The notes below the pieces were generated by a model. That model worked only from the letters and a program-made list of their open reading frames with translations. It had not been told where the DNA came from and searched no databases. 32,023 nt of DNA from Bradyrhizobium uaiense (GTDB lineage: Bacteria; Pseudomonadota; Alphaproteobacteria; Rhizobiales; Xanthobacteraceae). Positions 24,138-32,023 of this stretch are shown piece by piece. The stretch lies in contig NZ_VKHP01000092.1 of assembly GCF_010811875.1 (NCBI RefSeq), positions 1 through 32,023 of the forward strand, written 5' to 3'. Every line of letters starts with the position of its first letter. The stretch's first letter is position 1. Made by a program: the position numbers and the translations under genes.

Positions 24138-25741
24138 TCATCCTGATGCGGCCCCAGGATCACGCCTTCATTGGCGCGCAGGTCGAGCACGCCTTCGACC
24201 TTCTCGCCGTGCCGGTCCATGAAGGTCGACAGCAGGACCTCGTTGCTGAAACCGATCGCGCTGGAGGAGACCGAGGCTGGCGCCGCGCCGAAATTCAGCG
24301 CGATCACGGCCACGCCTTCGGCGCTGCGCCGCCGGTAGAGCAGGACATCGCCGTGCGCCGCCACCGGCTCATAGCTGCCATGGACGAGTTGCGGCAGCTT
24401 TCGCCGCAGCGCGATCAGCGCCTTGTAGAGATTGAGGATTGACGTCCTCTCCGCCTCGAGGCTTGCAACATTGTCGCTCGCAAAGTCCGGCGCCAGCGGC
24501 AGCCACGGCCTTGCGGTCGAGAAGCCGGCATAGCGATCGGCACTCCATTGCATCGGGGTGCGGCAGCCGTCGCGGCCGACGCCGATGTCGGGCACGTTCT
24601 TCTCGAAGGGATCGCGCACCTCGCCAGGGGCGATCGCGACCTGGCGCATGCCGATCTCGTCGCCGTAATAGAGCGTCGGCGTGCCGCGCAGCGTCAGCAG
24701 CAGCATCGCGGCGATCGGGGCCTGCGCAGGCCCTACCCGGCTCGCAACCCGTGGCCGGTCGTGATTGCCGAGCACCCAGTTCGGCCATGCCCCCGGCGGC
24801 AGCGCCTTTTCATAATCGGCGATGATCATCTCGATCGCGCGGGCGCTCCACAGGGTCGACAGCAGCGCGAAATTGAACGGCATCTGCGCGCCGCGCAGAT
24901 CGTTGCCGTAATAAGCCACCAGCCGGTGCAGCGGCAGGTAGATCTCGCCGATCAGCACGCGATTGTCGAACTCCTCGGTGATGCGGCGCATCTCGGTGAT
25001 GACGGCATGCACTTCGAGTTGATCGGTCGAATATTGCGTCAGCACCTTCTCGTGCGGTGGCCGACCCGCCCGATAATGCGGGTTCGGCGGATTGTCGCGG
25101 AATTCGGCGTCCTTGATCAGGTGCCAGATCACGTCGACACGAAACCCGTCGATGCCCTTGCGCAGCCAGAAGCGCATCACCTCGTAGATCGCGTCCCGGA
25201 CGTCGCGGTTGCGCCAGTTGAGATCGGGCTGCTGCGCCAGGAAGGCGTGATAGTAGTACTGGCCGGAAGCCTCGTCATACGCCCAGGCGCTGCCGCCGAA
25301 CTCCGACAACCAATTGTTCGGAGGACCGCCATCCGGCGCCGGATCGCGCCAGATGTACCAGTCGCGCTTGGGGTTATCGCGCGAGCTCTTCGCCTCGATG
25401 AACCAGGGATGCTGGTCGGAGGTGTGGTTCGGCACCAGATCGAGGATCAGCTTGAGGCCGGAATCGTGCGCGGCCGCGACCAGCTCGTCGAAATCCTCCA
25501 TGGTCCCGAACAGCGGATCGATGCCGGTGTAATCGGAAATGTCGTAACCGAAATCGGCCATCGGCGACGGGAAGATCGGCGACAGCCAGACTGCGTCGAC
25601 GCCAAGCCGCGTCAGATAAGGCAGCCGCGCGATGATCCCCCTCAGATCGCCGACGCCATCGCCGTCGCTATCCCCGAACGAGCGCGGATAGACCTGATAG
25701 AAGATGCCGCGCCGCCACCAGTCCCTGTTGTCCTGATCCAT
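24134..25741 (-). CDS. GH13 alpha-glucosidase (oligo-1,6-glucosidase type)
   Basis: A 535-residue enzyme that releases glucose from the non-reducing end of short alpha-glucosides. It starts DWWRRGIFYQVYPRSFGDSD, has the calcium/fold loop DSDGDGVGDL, then DLVPNHTSDQHPWF, GFRVDVIW (nucleophile Asp203), LIGEIYLP (acid Glu266) and LGNHDRPRV (Asp328). The C-terminal beta domain is complete, ending at LGPHQDD. No signal peptide is seen, so it is cytoplasmic. GAGGGGGA lies upstream of the ATG at 25741. It is the second GH13 gene here and convergent with the TreS-like gene, which may interconvert the same disaccharide pool. The preferred substrate (maltose, sucrose, trehalose, isomaltose) cannot be fixed by eye. 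Confidence 0.93.
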   Translation of the reverse strand: MDQDNRDWWRRGIFYQVYPRSFGDSDGDGVGDLRGIIARLPYLTRLGVDAVWLSPIFPSPMADFGYDISDYTGIDPLFGTMEDFDELVAAAHDSGLKLILDLVPNHTSDQHPWFIEAKSSRDNPKRDWYIWRDPAPDGGPPNNWLSEFGGSAWAYDEASGQYYYHAFLAQQPDLNWRNRDVRDAIYEVMRFWLRKGIDGFRVDVIWHLIKDAEFRDNPPNPHYRAGRPPHEKVLTQYSTDQLEVHAVITEMRRITEEFDNRVLIGEIYLPLHRLVAYYGNDLRGAQMPFNFALLSTLWSARAIEMIIADYEKALPPGAWPNWVLGNHDRPRVASRVGPAQAPIAAMLLLTLRGTPTLYYGDEIGMRQVAIAPGEVRDPFEKNVPDIGVGRDGCRTPMQWSADRYAGFSTARPWLPLAPDFASDNVASLEAERTSILNLYKALIALRRKLPQLVHGSYEPVAAHGDVLLYRRRSAEGVAVIALNFGAAPASVSSSAIGFSNEVLLSTFMDRHGEKVEGVLDLRANEGVILGPHQDD

Positions 25742-25836
25742 CCCATTCCCCCTCGCTGTCGCCCCGTGTCCCCGGGGTTGTCCGCAGGTTCAGGGATGAC
25801 GCACAATTCGGGACGGAAAGATGGCGCTGCAGCGCG

Positions 25837-26649
25837 TCAGTGGCGGGCTATCGCCAGCTGATAGATCGTGGCCAGCACCTCGAACAGGATCAGGAAGACG
25901 ATGATCAGCTCCAGCCGCAACGAGCGGCTGGTGTCGATGATGTCGGTCAGCACCTGTGCGGTCTCGGCAACGACTGCGAGCTTGCGGTTCAGCGATTCCG
26001 CGCGCTCCTTCAATTCATACTCGTCCTCGAGCCGGGCATAGAGCCGCTCGAGCTGCGGCTTGTCCCAGAGGGTGTCGGGCTTCTCCGACACCTCGACCGG
26101 TCCGGCCACGCGATGCCGCACCAACAATGCATTGCCGATGTGCTTGAGGATCGCGACGCGCCCGCGATGGACCCGGCCGCCCTTGGCGAGCTCGCGTGCA
26201 AGCGGCTCGGTCGTGTCGAACACGGCTCGTACCTCGCGCTCATGCCGCGCCAGCACCACGCTCTTGGCCAGCGCCTCGCCGACCAGGATCAGCCGCTCCG
26301 GCGACAGGCTTTGCAGATAGATCGGGCCGCCCGGCGGAATCTGATCCTCCTTCTCGGCGGCAACCTCGATGATCGCGATCTCCTCCTCGCGACGCGCGAA
26401 CAGGCCGGTCATGCGCGACTGCAGGCTGCGCAGGAATTCATCCTCCTCCAGCGCGTTGAGGCCGATCAGGACGACGACGCCGTAGCGAAACAGGATCGCC
26501 ACGCCATTGTCGTTGACGCGAAACGCCAGGGGCGTCGTCGCCAGCACGTCGCCGCGTTCGAGGCCGGACGTGTTGATGCGGTCCGCGACGAAGAAGGCGC
26601 GGGCGGTGGTCCGGGGTCCGCCGAGCGGTGAGTTGGGAGCCTGGGTCAT
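25837..26649 (-). CDS. RMD1/DUF155-family membrane-anchored protein
   Basis: A 270-residue protein of the RMD1 (DUF155, YagE) family, best known from fungal mitochondrial proteins needed for meiotic division and mitochondrial translation anchoring. Visible features: an N-terminal domain with AILFRYGVVVLIGLNALEED, a central helical part rich in Leu/Arg, and a C-terminal coiled segment (YARLEDEYELKERAESLNRK) leading to one membrane helix near residues 243-262 (LELIIVFLILFEVLATIYQL). That C-terminal tail-anchor-like helix is the family's usual arrangement. ATG 26649 has no clear ribosome-binding site. The bacterial function is unknown to me. It is on the same strand as the alpha-glucosidase gene, 95 bases upstream, and could be co-transcribed. 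Confidence 0.88.
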   Translation of the reverse strand: MTQAPNSPLGGPRTTARAFFVADRINTSGLERGDVLATTPLAFRVNDNGVAILFRYGVVVLIGLNALEEDEFLRSLQSRMTGLFARREEEIAIIEVAAEKEDQIPPGGPIYLQSLSPERLILVGEALAKSVVLARHEREVRAVFDTTEPLARELAKGGRVHRGRVAILKHIGNALLVRHRVAGPVEVSEKPDTLWDKPQLERLYARLEDEYELKERAESLNRKLAVVAETAQVLTDIIDTSRSLRLELIIVFLILFEVLATIYQLAIARH

Positions 26650-26784
26650 GAAGTTCCGGACTGCGAGGATTTAGCGCATGATCGAGAGCAGCCATCGACC
26701 GGCCAGCTCACGAATTGTTCTGCTTGACCTTATCACGGTCCGTTTTGGGATCACACGCCGGGGCAGACGCATTTCCCGTGCGTG

Positions 26785-26812
26785 TTGACGGCATTGTCCG
26801 GTAGCCTATGGT
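26785..26812 (+). promoter_or_regulatory. Candidate sigma-70-type promoter giving a leaderless mRNA
   Basis: TTGACG (26785-26790) and TATGGT (26807-26812) are separated by 16 bases. Transcription would start around 26819, which is the A of the hydrolase ATG, and no ribosome-binding site precedes that ATG. The -10 match is moderate. Confidence 0.4.
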
Positions 26813-26818
26813 GCCCCC

Positions 26819-27487
26819 ATGAACGACACAACCGACACCAAACCGAAGGCTGGCGCGATCATCGTGCCGGTGACGCTGTTCGAGCAGAACTGCACCATCA
26901 TCTGGCACGAGCCGACCAAGAAGGCCGTGGTGATCGACCCCGGCGGCGACGTGGCGAAGATTCAGGCCGCGATCAAGCAGACCGGCGTCACGGTCGAGAA
27001 GATCTGGCTGACCCACGGCCATATCGACCATGTCGGCGGCGCCGCCGAGTTGCGCGACGCGCTGCAGGTGAAGATCGAGGGCCCGCATATCGCCGACAAA
27101 TATCTGCTCGACAACGTGGTCTCGAGCGGCGAGCGCTTCGGCATGACCGGGGTGCGCAATTTCGGCCCCGACCGCTGGCTCGACGAGGGCGATCAGGTCT
27201 CGATCGGCGATCTCACCTTCGACATCCTACACTGCCCCGGCCATTCACCGGGAAGCGTGGTGTTCTTCAACAAGGAGCTGCGCTTCGCGCATGTCGGCGA
27301 CGTGTTGTTCGCGGGATCGGTCGGGCGCACCGACCTGCCCGGCGGCAGCCATCCGACGCTGATCCAGTCGATCAAGGAGAAGCTGCTGCCGCTCGGCGAC
27401 GATGTCGGCTTCATCTGCGGCCACGGCGCGGGATCGAGCATCGGCCAGGAGCGGATGACGAATCCGTTCCTGACCGGCGAGATGTAA
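26819..27487 (+). CDS. MBL-fold hydrolase, glyoxalase-II-like (YcbL type)
   Basis: A 222-residue cytoplasmic zinc hydrolase. The metal motif THGHIDHVGG supplies His66, His68, Asp70 and His71; further ligands are in HCPGHSPGSVVF, HVGDVLF and ICGHGAGSSIG. Size and the motif GRTDLPGGSH place it with the short glyoxalase II-like (YcbL, type II) proteins that act on S-lactoylglutathione or other thioesters and lack the C-terminal helical domain of GloB. It starts at ATG 26819 with no ribosome-binding site and a promoter-like -10 only six bases upstream. The 3' end converges on the esterase gene, with an 18-base gap. Confidence 0.93.
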   Translation: MNDTTDTKPKAGAIIVPVTLFEQNCTIIWHEPTKKAVVIDPGGDVAKIQAAIKQTGVTVEKIWLTHGHIDHVGGAAELRDALQVKIEGPHIADKYLLDNVVSSGERFGMTGVRNFGPDRWLDEGDQVSIGDLTFDILHCPGHSPGSVVFFNKELRFAHVGDVLFAGSVGRTDLPGGSHPTLIQSIKEKLLPLGDDVGFICGHGAGSSIGQERMTNPFLTGEM

Positions 27488-27505
27488 GCGCGTCACGCGC
27501 CCATC

Positions 27506-28696
27506 CTAGGGCTGCTGCTTCAGCAGCCCCGCGGCGGTCAGCGCCCGCGTGATGACGCCGCCAACGTCAACGCTCTTGCCGCTCCGCTTGCGCGGCCGGT
27601 CGCTCTTGCGGCCGGATGCGGGTTCGGGCGCGGGCTCTTCGGCAGGGACCGCTATCGTCATCGAGATCGTGTCCGCGCGCTCGCGCGGAATTCCGGTCGG
27701 CGCGATGTGCGGCTGACGCACCTGATCGGTCAGGCCGAAGAAGCTCGCGATATGATAGGACGAGGAGATTCCCGCCTCGATCAGGAACGCACCCTCGACG
27801 CCATAGCGCTCGTCATTGTCGGCGAGCCCGAGCGGCGTGCCATGCGCCATGTCGGTGATGGAGAATGACTCCACCAGCGTCTCGCCATCGGCGTTCCACC
27901 AGACCTCGCGCGGATGGCCGTCGACATCCGACTTCGACATCGCGGCAGGCGGCAGGCCGTGAACGTCGAGCCACTGCCGGACGATCGCATCGGCATTGCC
28001 GGGATGCACGGTGCGGTCGGCGCTGCCGTGCCACACCGAAACCTTCGGCCACGCGCCGTGATGCGTGGATGCGTTGCGGACCAGACCGCCGAGCTCGGGC
28101 GCGGACAGCGCGCTCGCATGCATCATCGCATGCAGCGCCTCGCGCAGATCGGTGGCGACGCCGAACGGCAGGCCGGCGATGATGGCGCCGCCCGCGAACA
28201 CGTCCGGATAGGTCGCGAGCATGACGGACGCCATCGCGCCGCCGGCCGACAGTCCCGTCACATAGACACGCTTCGGATCGATCTCATGCGCGCCGACCAT
28301 CTGCGCGATCATCTGCCTGATCGAAGCGGCCTCGCCCTGCCCGCGCGCGATGTCTTGCGGATTGAACCAGTTGAAGCAGGTGTTGCCGTTGTTGATCGCC
28401 TGCTGCTCGGGCATCAGCAGCGCAAAGCCGTAATGCGCCGCAAGCGCCGACCAGCCGGCGCCGAGATCGTAGGACGCCGCGGTCTGGCCGCAGCCATGCA
28501 GCACCACGACGAGCGCGGGCGACCGCGCGAGCTGCGCGGGCACGAACGAGAACATCTTCAGATCGCCGGGGTTGACGCCGAATTCGGTCGTCTCGACGAG
28601 CGGCGTCGGCACGGCCGGCGCGAGCGCGCCAAGGCCGCTGAACGCGTTCATCTTCGGCAGATGACGCAAGAATTCGACGTTGTTGACCAGGGACAA
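27506..28696 (-). CDS. PHB-depolymerase-family esterase
   Basis: A roughly 396-residue alpha/beta-hydrolase of the esterase_PHB family, which includes feruloyl esterases, acetylxylan esterases and extracellular-type PHB depolymerases. ALVVVLHGCGQTAASYD forms the oxyanion region; the nucleophile Ser150 is in TGLSAGGAMAS; SVWHGSADRTVHPGNA and ITDMAHGTPLG supply the likely Asp and His. The start is taken at TTG 28696, with AGGAG six bases upstream; an alternative TTG lies two codons earlier and a downstream ATG at 28651. There is no obvious cleavable signal peptide. The C-terminal tail has a basic low-complexity stretch (GRKSDRPRKRSGKS). It is unrelated in sequence to the intracellular phaZ product at 15022-16347. 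Substrate not established. Confidence 0.88.
   Translation of the reverse strand: MSLVNNVEFLRHLPKMNAFSGLGALAPAVPTPLVETTEFGVNPGDLKMFSFVPAQLARSPALVVVLHGCGQTAASYDLGAGWSALAAHYGFALLMPEQQAINNGNTCFNWFNPQDIARGQGEAASIRQMIAQMVGAHEIDPKRVYVTGLSAGGAMASVMLATYPDVFAGGAIIAGLPFGVATDLREALHAMMHASALSAPELGGLVRNASTHHGAWPKVSVWHGSADRTVHPGNADAIVRQWLDVHGLPPAAMSKSDVDGHPREVWWNADGETLVESFSITDMAHGTPLGLADNDERYGVEGAFLIEAGISSSYHIASFFGLTDQVRQPHIAPTGIPRERADTISMTIAVPAEEPAPEPASGRKSDRPRKRSGKSVDVGGVITRALTAAGLLKQQP
27509..27529. terminator. Hairpin at the esterase/hydrolase convergent junction
   Basis: GGGCTGCTG-ctt-CAGCAGCCC forms a perfect nine-base-pair stem within the last codons of the esterase gene and 21 bases past the hydrolase stop. 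No T-tract is present on either side. It may limit convergent readthrough. Confidence 0.4.
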
Positions 28697-28881
28697 CAGC
28701 AACTCCTGAGGTGATTTATTCTTTCTGTGTCACCCGATCAGATAATTGCTGCACTGCAAAATGAAAAGGCCGTGTGCTGTCTTTCCCTGAGGATATTGTG
28801 AGAATCGGCGTTAACGCGTGACCGCGACGAGGATTTGTCGAAATAGTTTCCTTAGCACCTTGTTTGAGCATGAACTTTTCG

Positions 28882-28903
28882 AAAGAAGCCGCCACGCGGC
28901 GGC
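28882..28903 (-). terminator. Weak intrinsic terminator of the MFS gene
   Basis: On the minus strand GCCGCC-gcgt-GGCGGC is followed by TTCTTT. It starts five bases after the MFS stop. The T run is interrupted, so strength is uncertain. Confidence 0.5.
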
Positions 28904-28907
28904 GGAT

Positions 28908-30314
28908 TCATACGCTGGCGCGGCGCATCCATGACAGAAATGCGGCTGAAATTGATATCGACAGCACAAACAATGCGCATGCCGCAAACAACGCCAAATG
29001 CGCTGACGTCGCACTCCCCACGGCGAAGAAGACTGCACCGATCGCGGCAACGCCGGCCGCGTTGCCGATCTGCGTCGTCGTGCCATACATGCCGGAGCCG
29101 GCTCCAGCACTCGCAGGCTTCACACTCGAGAGCACCGCGCTCGACAGCGGCGCCATCACCAGGCCCTGCCCGTAGCCGAAGATGACAAGCACCAGCGCGA
29201 GCAGCATCGCCGGCGGCGCTGCGATCAGCTGAATCGCCGCAACCAGCACGGCCAGTCCGACGATCTGAACGGCGCAGCCCTCGATCAGCACCAGCGTGCC
29301 GCGATGCCTGGCGCGCACAGCGCTGTGACGCGAGGCAATCACGAAGGTCAGCGCCAACGGCACGAACACCAGCCCGGCCTCCAGCGGCGGGATCTGCAAG
29401 CCCTTCTGCATGAACATCGTCATGACCAGATAGAACGACAGGTTGGCAAAGAAGAAGAAAAACACCGCGGCAAGCCCGCGCATGAAGGCAATATCCGACA
29501 GCAGCGACAGATCGATCAGCGGCATGCCGCCACGGCGCGCGACGCTGCGCTCGAGCCGCACGAAGCCCACAATGACGGCCACGCCCGCGGCCATCACCAG
29601 CCAGACCCACGCCGTCCAGTCGAGATTGTGACCGAACAGCAGCGGGCCGATCAGGCACAGCAGGCCCACAAACAGCACGATCGCGCCAGGGATATCGAGC
29701 CGCGTGCCGGCGCGGCGCGGCACCGTCGGCATGAGCTTCAGCGCGGCTGCGATGATGACGACGCCGAACGGCACGTTGACGAAGAACACCGCGCGCCAGC
29801 CGAGGCCCGCGAGATCGAGCGTCACCAGCACGCCGCCGAGCATGAAGCCGGCCGCACCCGCGAGCCCCAGCACGATGCCGTAGATGCCGAACGCCCGCGC
29901 GCGCGCGGCGTCGGAGAACAAGAGATGCAGCGTCGCCAGCACCTGCGGCACCATCAGCGCCGCGGTCGCGCCCTGCGCCAGCCGTGCGATGATCAGCTCG
30001 GGCCCGGACTGCGCGAGACCGCACCACAGCGACGTCACCGAGAAGCCCGCGACGCCGGCGATGAACACGTTCCGGGTGCCGTGGATGTCGCCGAGCCGGC
30101 CGCCGGTCACCACCAGCGTGGCATAGGCGATCAAATAGATCGCGATCACGGCCTCGATTTGCGCCGGCGTGGCGTGCAGCTCGGCCGCAATCGTCGGGAT
30201 CGCGACATTGACGATGAAGGCATCGACGCCGAACATGAACTGCGCCGAGACCACGATCGCCAGCACCCACCAGCGGCGGGATGTCTCTGCGCGCGTCGAA
30301 ACGATCTGGTGCAT
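28908..30314 (-). CDS. MFS exporter, DHA2 (14-segment) family
   Basis: A 468-residue inner-membrane drug:proton antiporter-type protein. The DHA2 pattern is clear: VDAFIVNVAIPTI with Asp31 in the first segment, motif A-like GGRLGDIHGTR (71-81), motif C-like GIVLGLAGAAGFMLGG in segment 5, and about 14 hydrophobic segments, with a Phe-rich one in the middle (AVFFFFFANLSFYLVMTMFM). ATG 30314 has GGCAGGAC in front of it and is preferred over the ATG at 30350. No TetR- or MarR-type regulator gene is beside it. The substrate is unknown; family members export antibiotics, dyes or metabolites. It diverges from the flavin monooxygenase gene across a 269-base region containing a GGCGGC-aatc-GCCGCC hairpin at 30456-30471. 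Confidence 0.93.
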   Translation of the reverse strand: MHQIVSTRAETSRRWWVLAIVVSAQFMFGVDAFIVNVAIPTIAAELHATPAQIEAVIAIYLIAYATLVVTGGRLGDIHGTRNVFIAGVAGFSVTSLWCGLAQSGPELIIARLAQGATAALMVPQVLATLHLLFSDAARARAFGIYGIVLGLAGAAGFMLGGVLVTLDLAGLGWRAVFFVNVPFGVVIIAAALKLMPTVPRRAGTRLDIPGAIVLFVGLLCLIGPLLFGHNLDWTAWVWLVMAAGVAVIVGFVRLERSVARRGGMPLIDLSLLSDIAFMRGLAAVFFFFFANLSFYLVMTMFMQKGLQIPPLEAGLVFVPLALTFVIASRHSAVRARHRGTLVLIEGCAVQIVGLAVLVAAIQLIAAPPAMLLALVLVIFGYGQGLVMAPLSSAVLSSVKPASAGAGSGMYGTTTQIGNAAGVAAIGAVFFAVGSATSAHLALFAACALFVLSISISAAFLSWMRRASV

Positions 30315-30455
30315 GCACTGTCCTGCCCGATATGACGTCACGGCCGACATCAGCAGATTCCGATCATCGCTTCGATTACCTGCGAGGTAAGCCCGGGATC
30401 ACAGACGCTCGACCTGGCTCCAATTTGCGTTGATGCGCTGGGAAACATTCCGGAG

Positions 30456-30471
30456 GGCGGCAATCGCCGCC
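30456..30471. promoter_or_regulatory. Inverted repeat in the MFS/monooxygenase divergent promoter
   Basis: GGCGGC-aatc-GCCGCC lies midway between the two divergent starts (30314 and 30584). It could be an operator serving both genes or a leader stem; a chance GC-rich repeat is also possible. Confidence 0.3.
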
Positions 30472-30583
30472 GATTTGCGCAACAACCATGCGGGCGCCGC
30501 AGCCTCGGAGCATTGCCTTGCCCGGGGGCACCCCGTAGGTTGGCGGAAAGCCCCCGACAACAATAATCCGGAGAGAACGACCT

Positions 30584-31825
30584 ATGGCGCGCCTCAAGTT
30601 CGGAGCCTTCCTCGCCCCGCATCACCCGATCGGCGAGCATCCGATGCTGCAATTCCGTCGCGACCTCGATTTCGTCGAACAGCTCGACGCGCTCGGTTAC
30701 GACGAATTCTGGTGCGGCGAGCACCATTCCTCGGGCTGGGAGACCATCGCCTCGCCGGAGATGTTCCTGGCCGCCGCCGGCGAGCGCACCAAGCGCATCA
30801 AGCTCGGCACCGGCGTGATCTCGCTGCCCTATCACCACCCCTTCAACGTCGCGCAGCGCATGGTGCAGCTCGATCACATGACCGGCGGCCGCGCCATCTT
30901 CGGCTCCGGCCCCGGCGCGCTCGCCTCCGACGCCCATACGCTCGGCATCGACCCGATGACCCAGCGCGACCGCCAGGACGAGGCCATCGCGGTGATCCGC
31001 CGCCTGTTCAATGGCGAGCGCGTCACCGCCAAGACCGACTGGTTCGAGATGCACGACGCCGCGCTGCAGATCCTGCCGCTGCAGGAGGATATGCCGTTCG
31101 TGGTGGCCTCGCAGATCTCGCCGTCCGGCATGACGCTCGCCGGCAAATACGGCATCGGCATCATCTCGCTGGGCTCGATGTCGACCCAGGGCCTGATGGC
31201 GCTGCCGCAGCAATGGCGGTTCGCCGAGGACGCCGCCAAGAAGGCCGGCACCACGGTGAGCCGCGCCAACTGGCGCGTGCTGCTGTCCTGGCACATCGCC
31301 GAGACCCGCGAGCAGGCACGGCGCGAGGCCGGCGCCGGACTGATGCGCTGGCACAACGAGTATAACGTCGGCACCCTGATGCGGCCGGGCCTGACCGCGT
31401 TCGGCTCCGCGGATGAAGCGGTCGACAAGACCGCGTTCGTCGAAGGCGCGGCATCGACCATCGGCACGCCCGACGACCTGATCAAGATGATCAAGAACCT
31501 GGTCGACGTTTCCGGCGGTGTCGGCTCGATCATCGGCTTCGCCCATGACTGGGCCAATCCCGAAAACACCCGCCGCAGCTGGGACATGGTCGCGCGCTAT
31601 GTCGTGCCCGAGATCAACGGCTACATCGACGGCCTGCGCAAATCGCGCCAGTTCGTGATCGACAACCGCGCCGTGTTCGAGCGCGCCGGCCAGGCCGTGA
31701 TGGCCAAGATCATGCAGAACGACAAGGCCGCCGCAGCGCTTCAGCATACCGGCACAGGCCGCGTCGCGATCCCGGCTGTGAACGCGCCGGACCTTGCAAA
31801 GGAAGCGGCGAAGCAGAAGGCGTGA
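30584..31825 (+). CDS. LLM-class (luciferase-like) flavin-dependent monooxygenase
   Basis: A 413-residue cytoplasmic enzyme of the bacterial luciferase-like superfamily, which uses FMNH2 or F420 with oxygen to oxidise a small organic substrate. The TIM-barrel starts LKFGAFLAPHHPIGEHP; then come FWCGEHHSSGWE, LGTGVISLPYHHPF, the phosphate/flavin loop GRAIFGSGPGALASDA, and GIGIISLGSMS. The overall pattern is close to the LimB (limonene 1,2-monooxygenase-like) and alkanal monooxygenase alpha-type group; the exact substrate is not readable. GGAGAG lies eight bases before ATG 30584. A tail of about 50 residues after the barrel is Ala/Lys-rich. It is divergent from an MFS exporter, and the two may share a substrate or inducer. 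Confidence 0.93.
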   Translation: MARLKFGAFLAPHHPIGEHPMLQFRRDLDFVEQLDALGYDEFWCGEHHSSGWETIASPEMFLAAAGERTKRIKLGTGVISLPYHHPFNVAQRMVQLDHMTGGRAIFGSGPGALASDAHTLGIDPMTQRDRQDEAIAVIRRLFNGERVTAKTDWFEMHDAALQILPLQEDMPFVVASQISPSGMTLAGKYGIGIISLGSMSTQGLMALPQQWRFAEDAAKKAGTTVSRANWRVLLSWHIAETREQARREAGAGLMRWHNEYNVGTLMRPGLTAFGSADEAVDKTAFVEGAASTIGTPDDLIKMIKNLVDVSGGVGSIIGFAHDWANPENTRRSWDMVARYVVPEINGYIDGLRKSRQFVIDNRAVFERAGQAVMAKIMQNDKAAAALQHTGTGRVAIPAVNAPDLAKEAAKQKA

Positions 31826-31880
31826 TTTGCGGTCCTCGCCGTGAAGGAAGAAAGAACGCCAGCTCGCCCACATCCACCGC

Positions 31881-31908
31881 CGTCGTCCCGGCGAAAGCCG
31901 GGACCCAT
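31881..31908. repeat. Short palindromic intergenic repeat (GTCCCGGC type), second copy
   Basis: CGTCGTCCCGGC-gaaa-GCCGGGACCCAT is nearly identical, inverted, to the copy at 190-217. It is 55 bases beyond the flavin monooxygenase stop. The rest of the right edge (31909-32023) contains no gene that I can support. Confidence 0.6.
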
Positions 31909-32023
31909 ATGTGGACGGCCCCCGTGGCACAAGAGCTTTCTGGTGAGATCGGATCGCTTGCATCCATATGTCCGGCCTGTTGAGTGCGATCGGGTAGACC
32001 GCTGGCCAAGATGGTTTGCGCGA

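Noticed and set aside
28852..30318. A 488-codon minus-strand open frame in a second frame over the MFS gene
   Set aside because: It overlaps the MFS gene almost entirely, is Arg/Ala-rich and non-membrane, and is a reading-frame shadow rather than a frameshift.
30350..31963. A 537-codon minus-strand open frame over the flavin monooxygenase gene
   Set aside because: It is antisense to an intact LLM-class enzyme with a good ribosome-binding site, and shows no domain.
1..32023. Signs of a phage, defence island or biosynthetic cluster
   Set aside because: Every sizeable gene fits a housekeeping or common accessory family, gene composition is uniform, and no integrase, toxin-antitoxin pair or modular synthase is present beyond the IS fragment at the left edge.

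Overview
The window reads as ordinary chromosome from a Bradyrhizobium-like member of the Alphaproteobacteria (Hyphomicrobiales). Coding GC is high, with strong third-position GC bias. The gene set includes a RegS/RegR redox two-component pair, glnD, an intracellular PHB depolymerase, MmcB-type and DUF1330 proteins, and LivK-like binding proteins. Palindromic intergenic elements of the kind scattered through Bradyrhizobium genomes recur between genes. The genus call is inference; no rRNA or other marker gene is present. I count 21 complete genes and one partial gene, and see no tRNA, rRNA, CRISPR array, phage or defence module.

Left part (1-7.4 kb): the first 15 codons of an IS110-type transposase run off the left edge. 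A minus-strand cluster follows, encoding a sulfonate/taurine/nitrate-type ABC importer (binding protein, permease, ATPase) with an OsmC-like protein directly downstream. glnD (PII uridylyltransferase, nitrogen signalling) diverges from it. An O6-methylguanine-DNA methyltransferase and a small DUF1304 membrane protein complete this part, the latter behind a multi-hairpin repeat.

Middle (7.9-18.1 kb): two tandem, highly similar branched-chain amino-acid-type binding proteins end at a strong terminator and have no permease or ATPase genes beside them. Next come a DUF1330 protein, a divergent bifunctional class A penicillin-binding protein, a YgjP-like metallopeptidase, PhaZ (storage polyester mobilisation) with its own terminator, and a translationally coupled ABC-2 exporter pair.

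Right part (18.2-32 kb): regS and regR (redox signalling) are followed by a terminator and repeats. Then come mmcB, a secreted von Willebrand A protein, two convergent GH13 glucosidase-type genes (trehalose-synthase-like and alpha-glucosidase-like) whose stop codons overlap, an RMD1/DUF155 membrane protein, a glyoxalase-II-like hydrolase, a PHB-depolymerase-family esterase, a DHA2-type MFS exporter, and a divergent luciferase-like flavin monooxygenase.

The regions read as independent small transcription units. Stretches over 300 bases without a gene (9139-9519 and 20240-20587) are filled by repeats, a terminator and leader hairpins. I found no convincing undescribed multi-gene system. The best leads are the orphan paired binding proteins, the importer-OsmC cluster split by a palindromic element, inverted repeats in the regS and glnD leaders, and a possible leaderless hydrolase mRNA.
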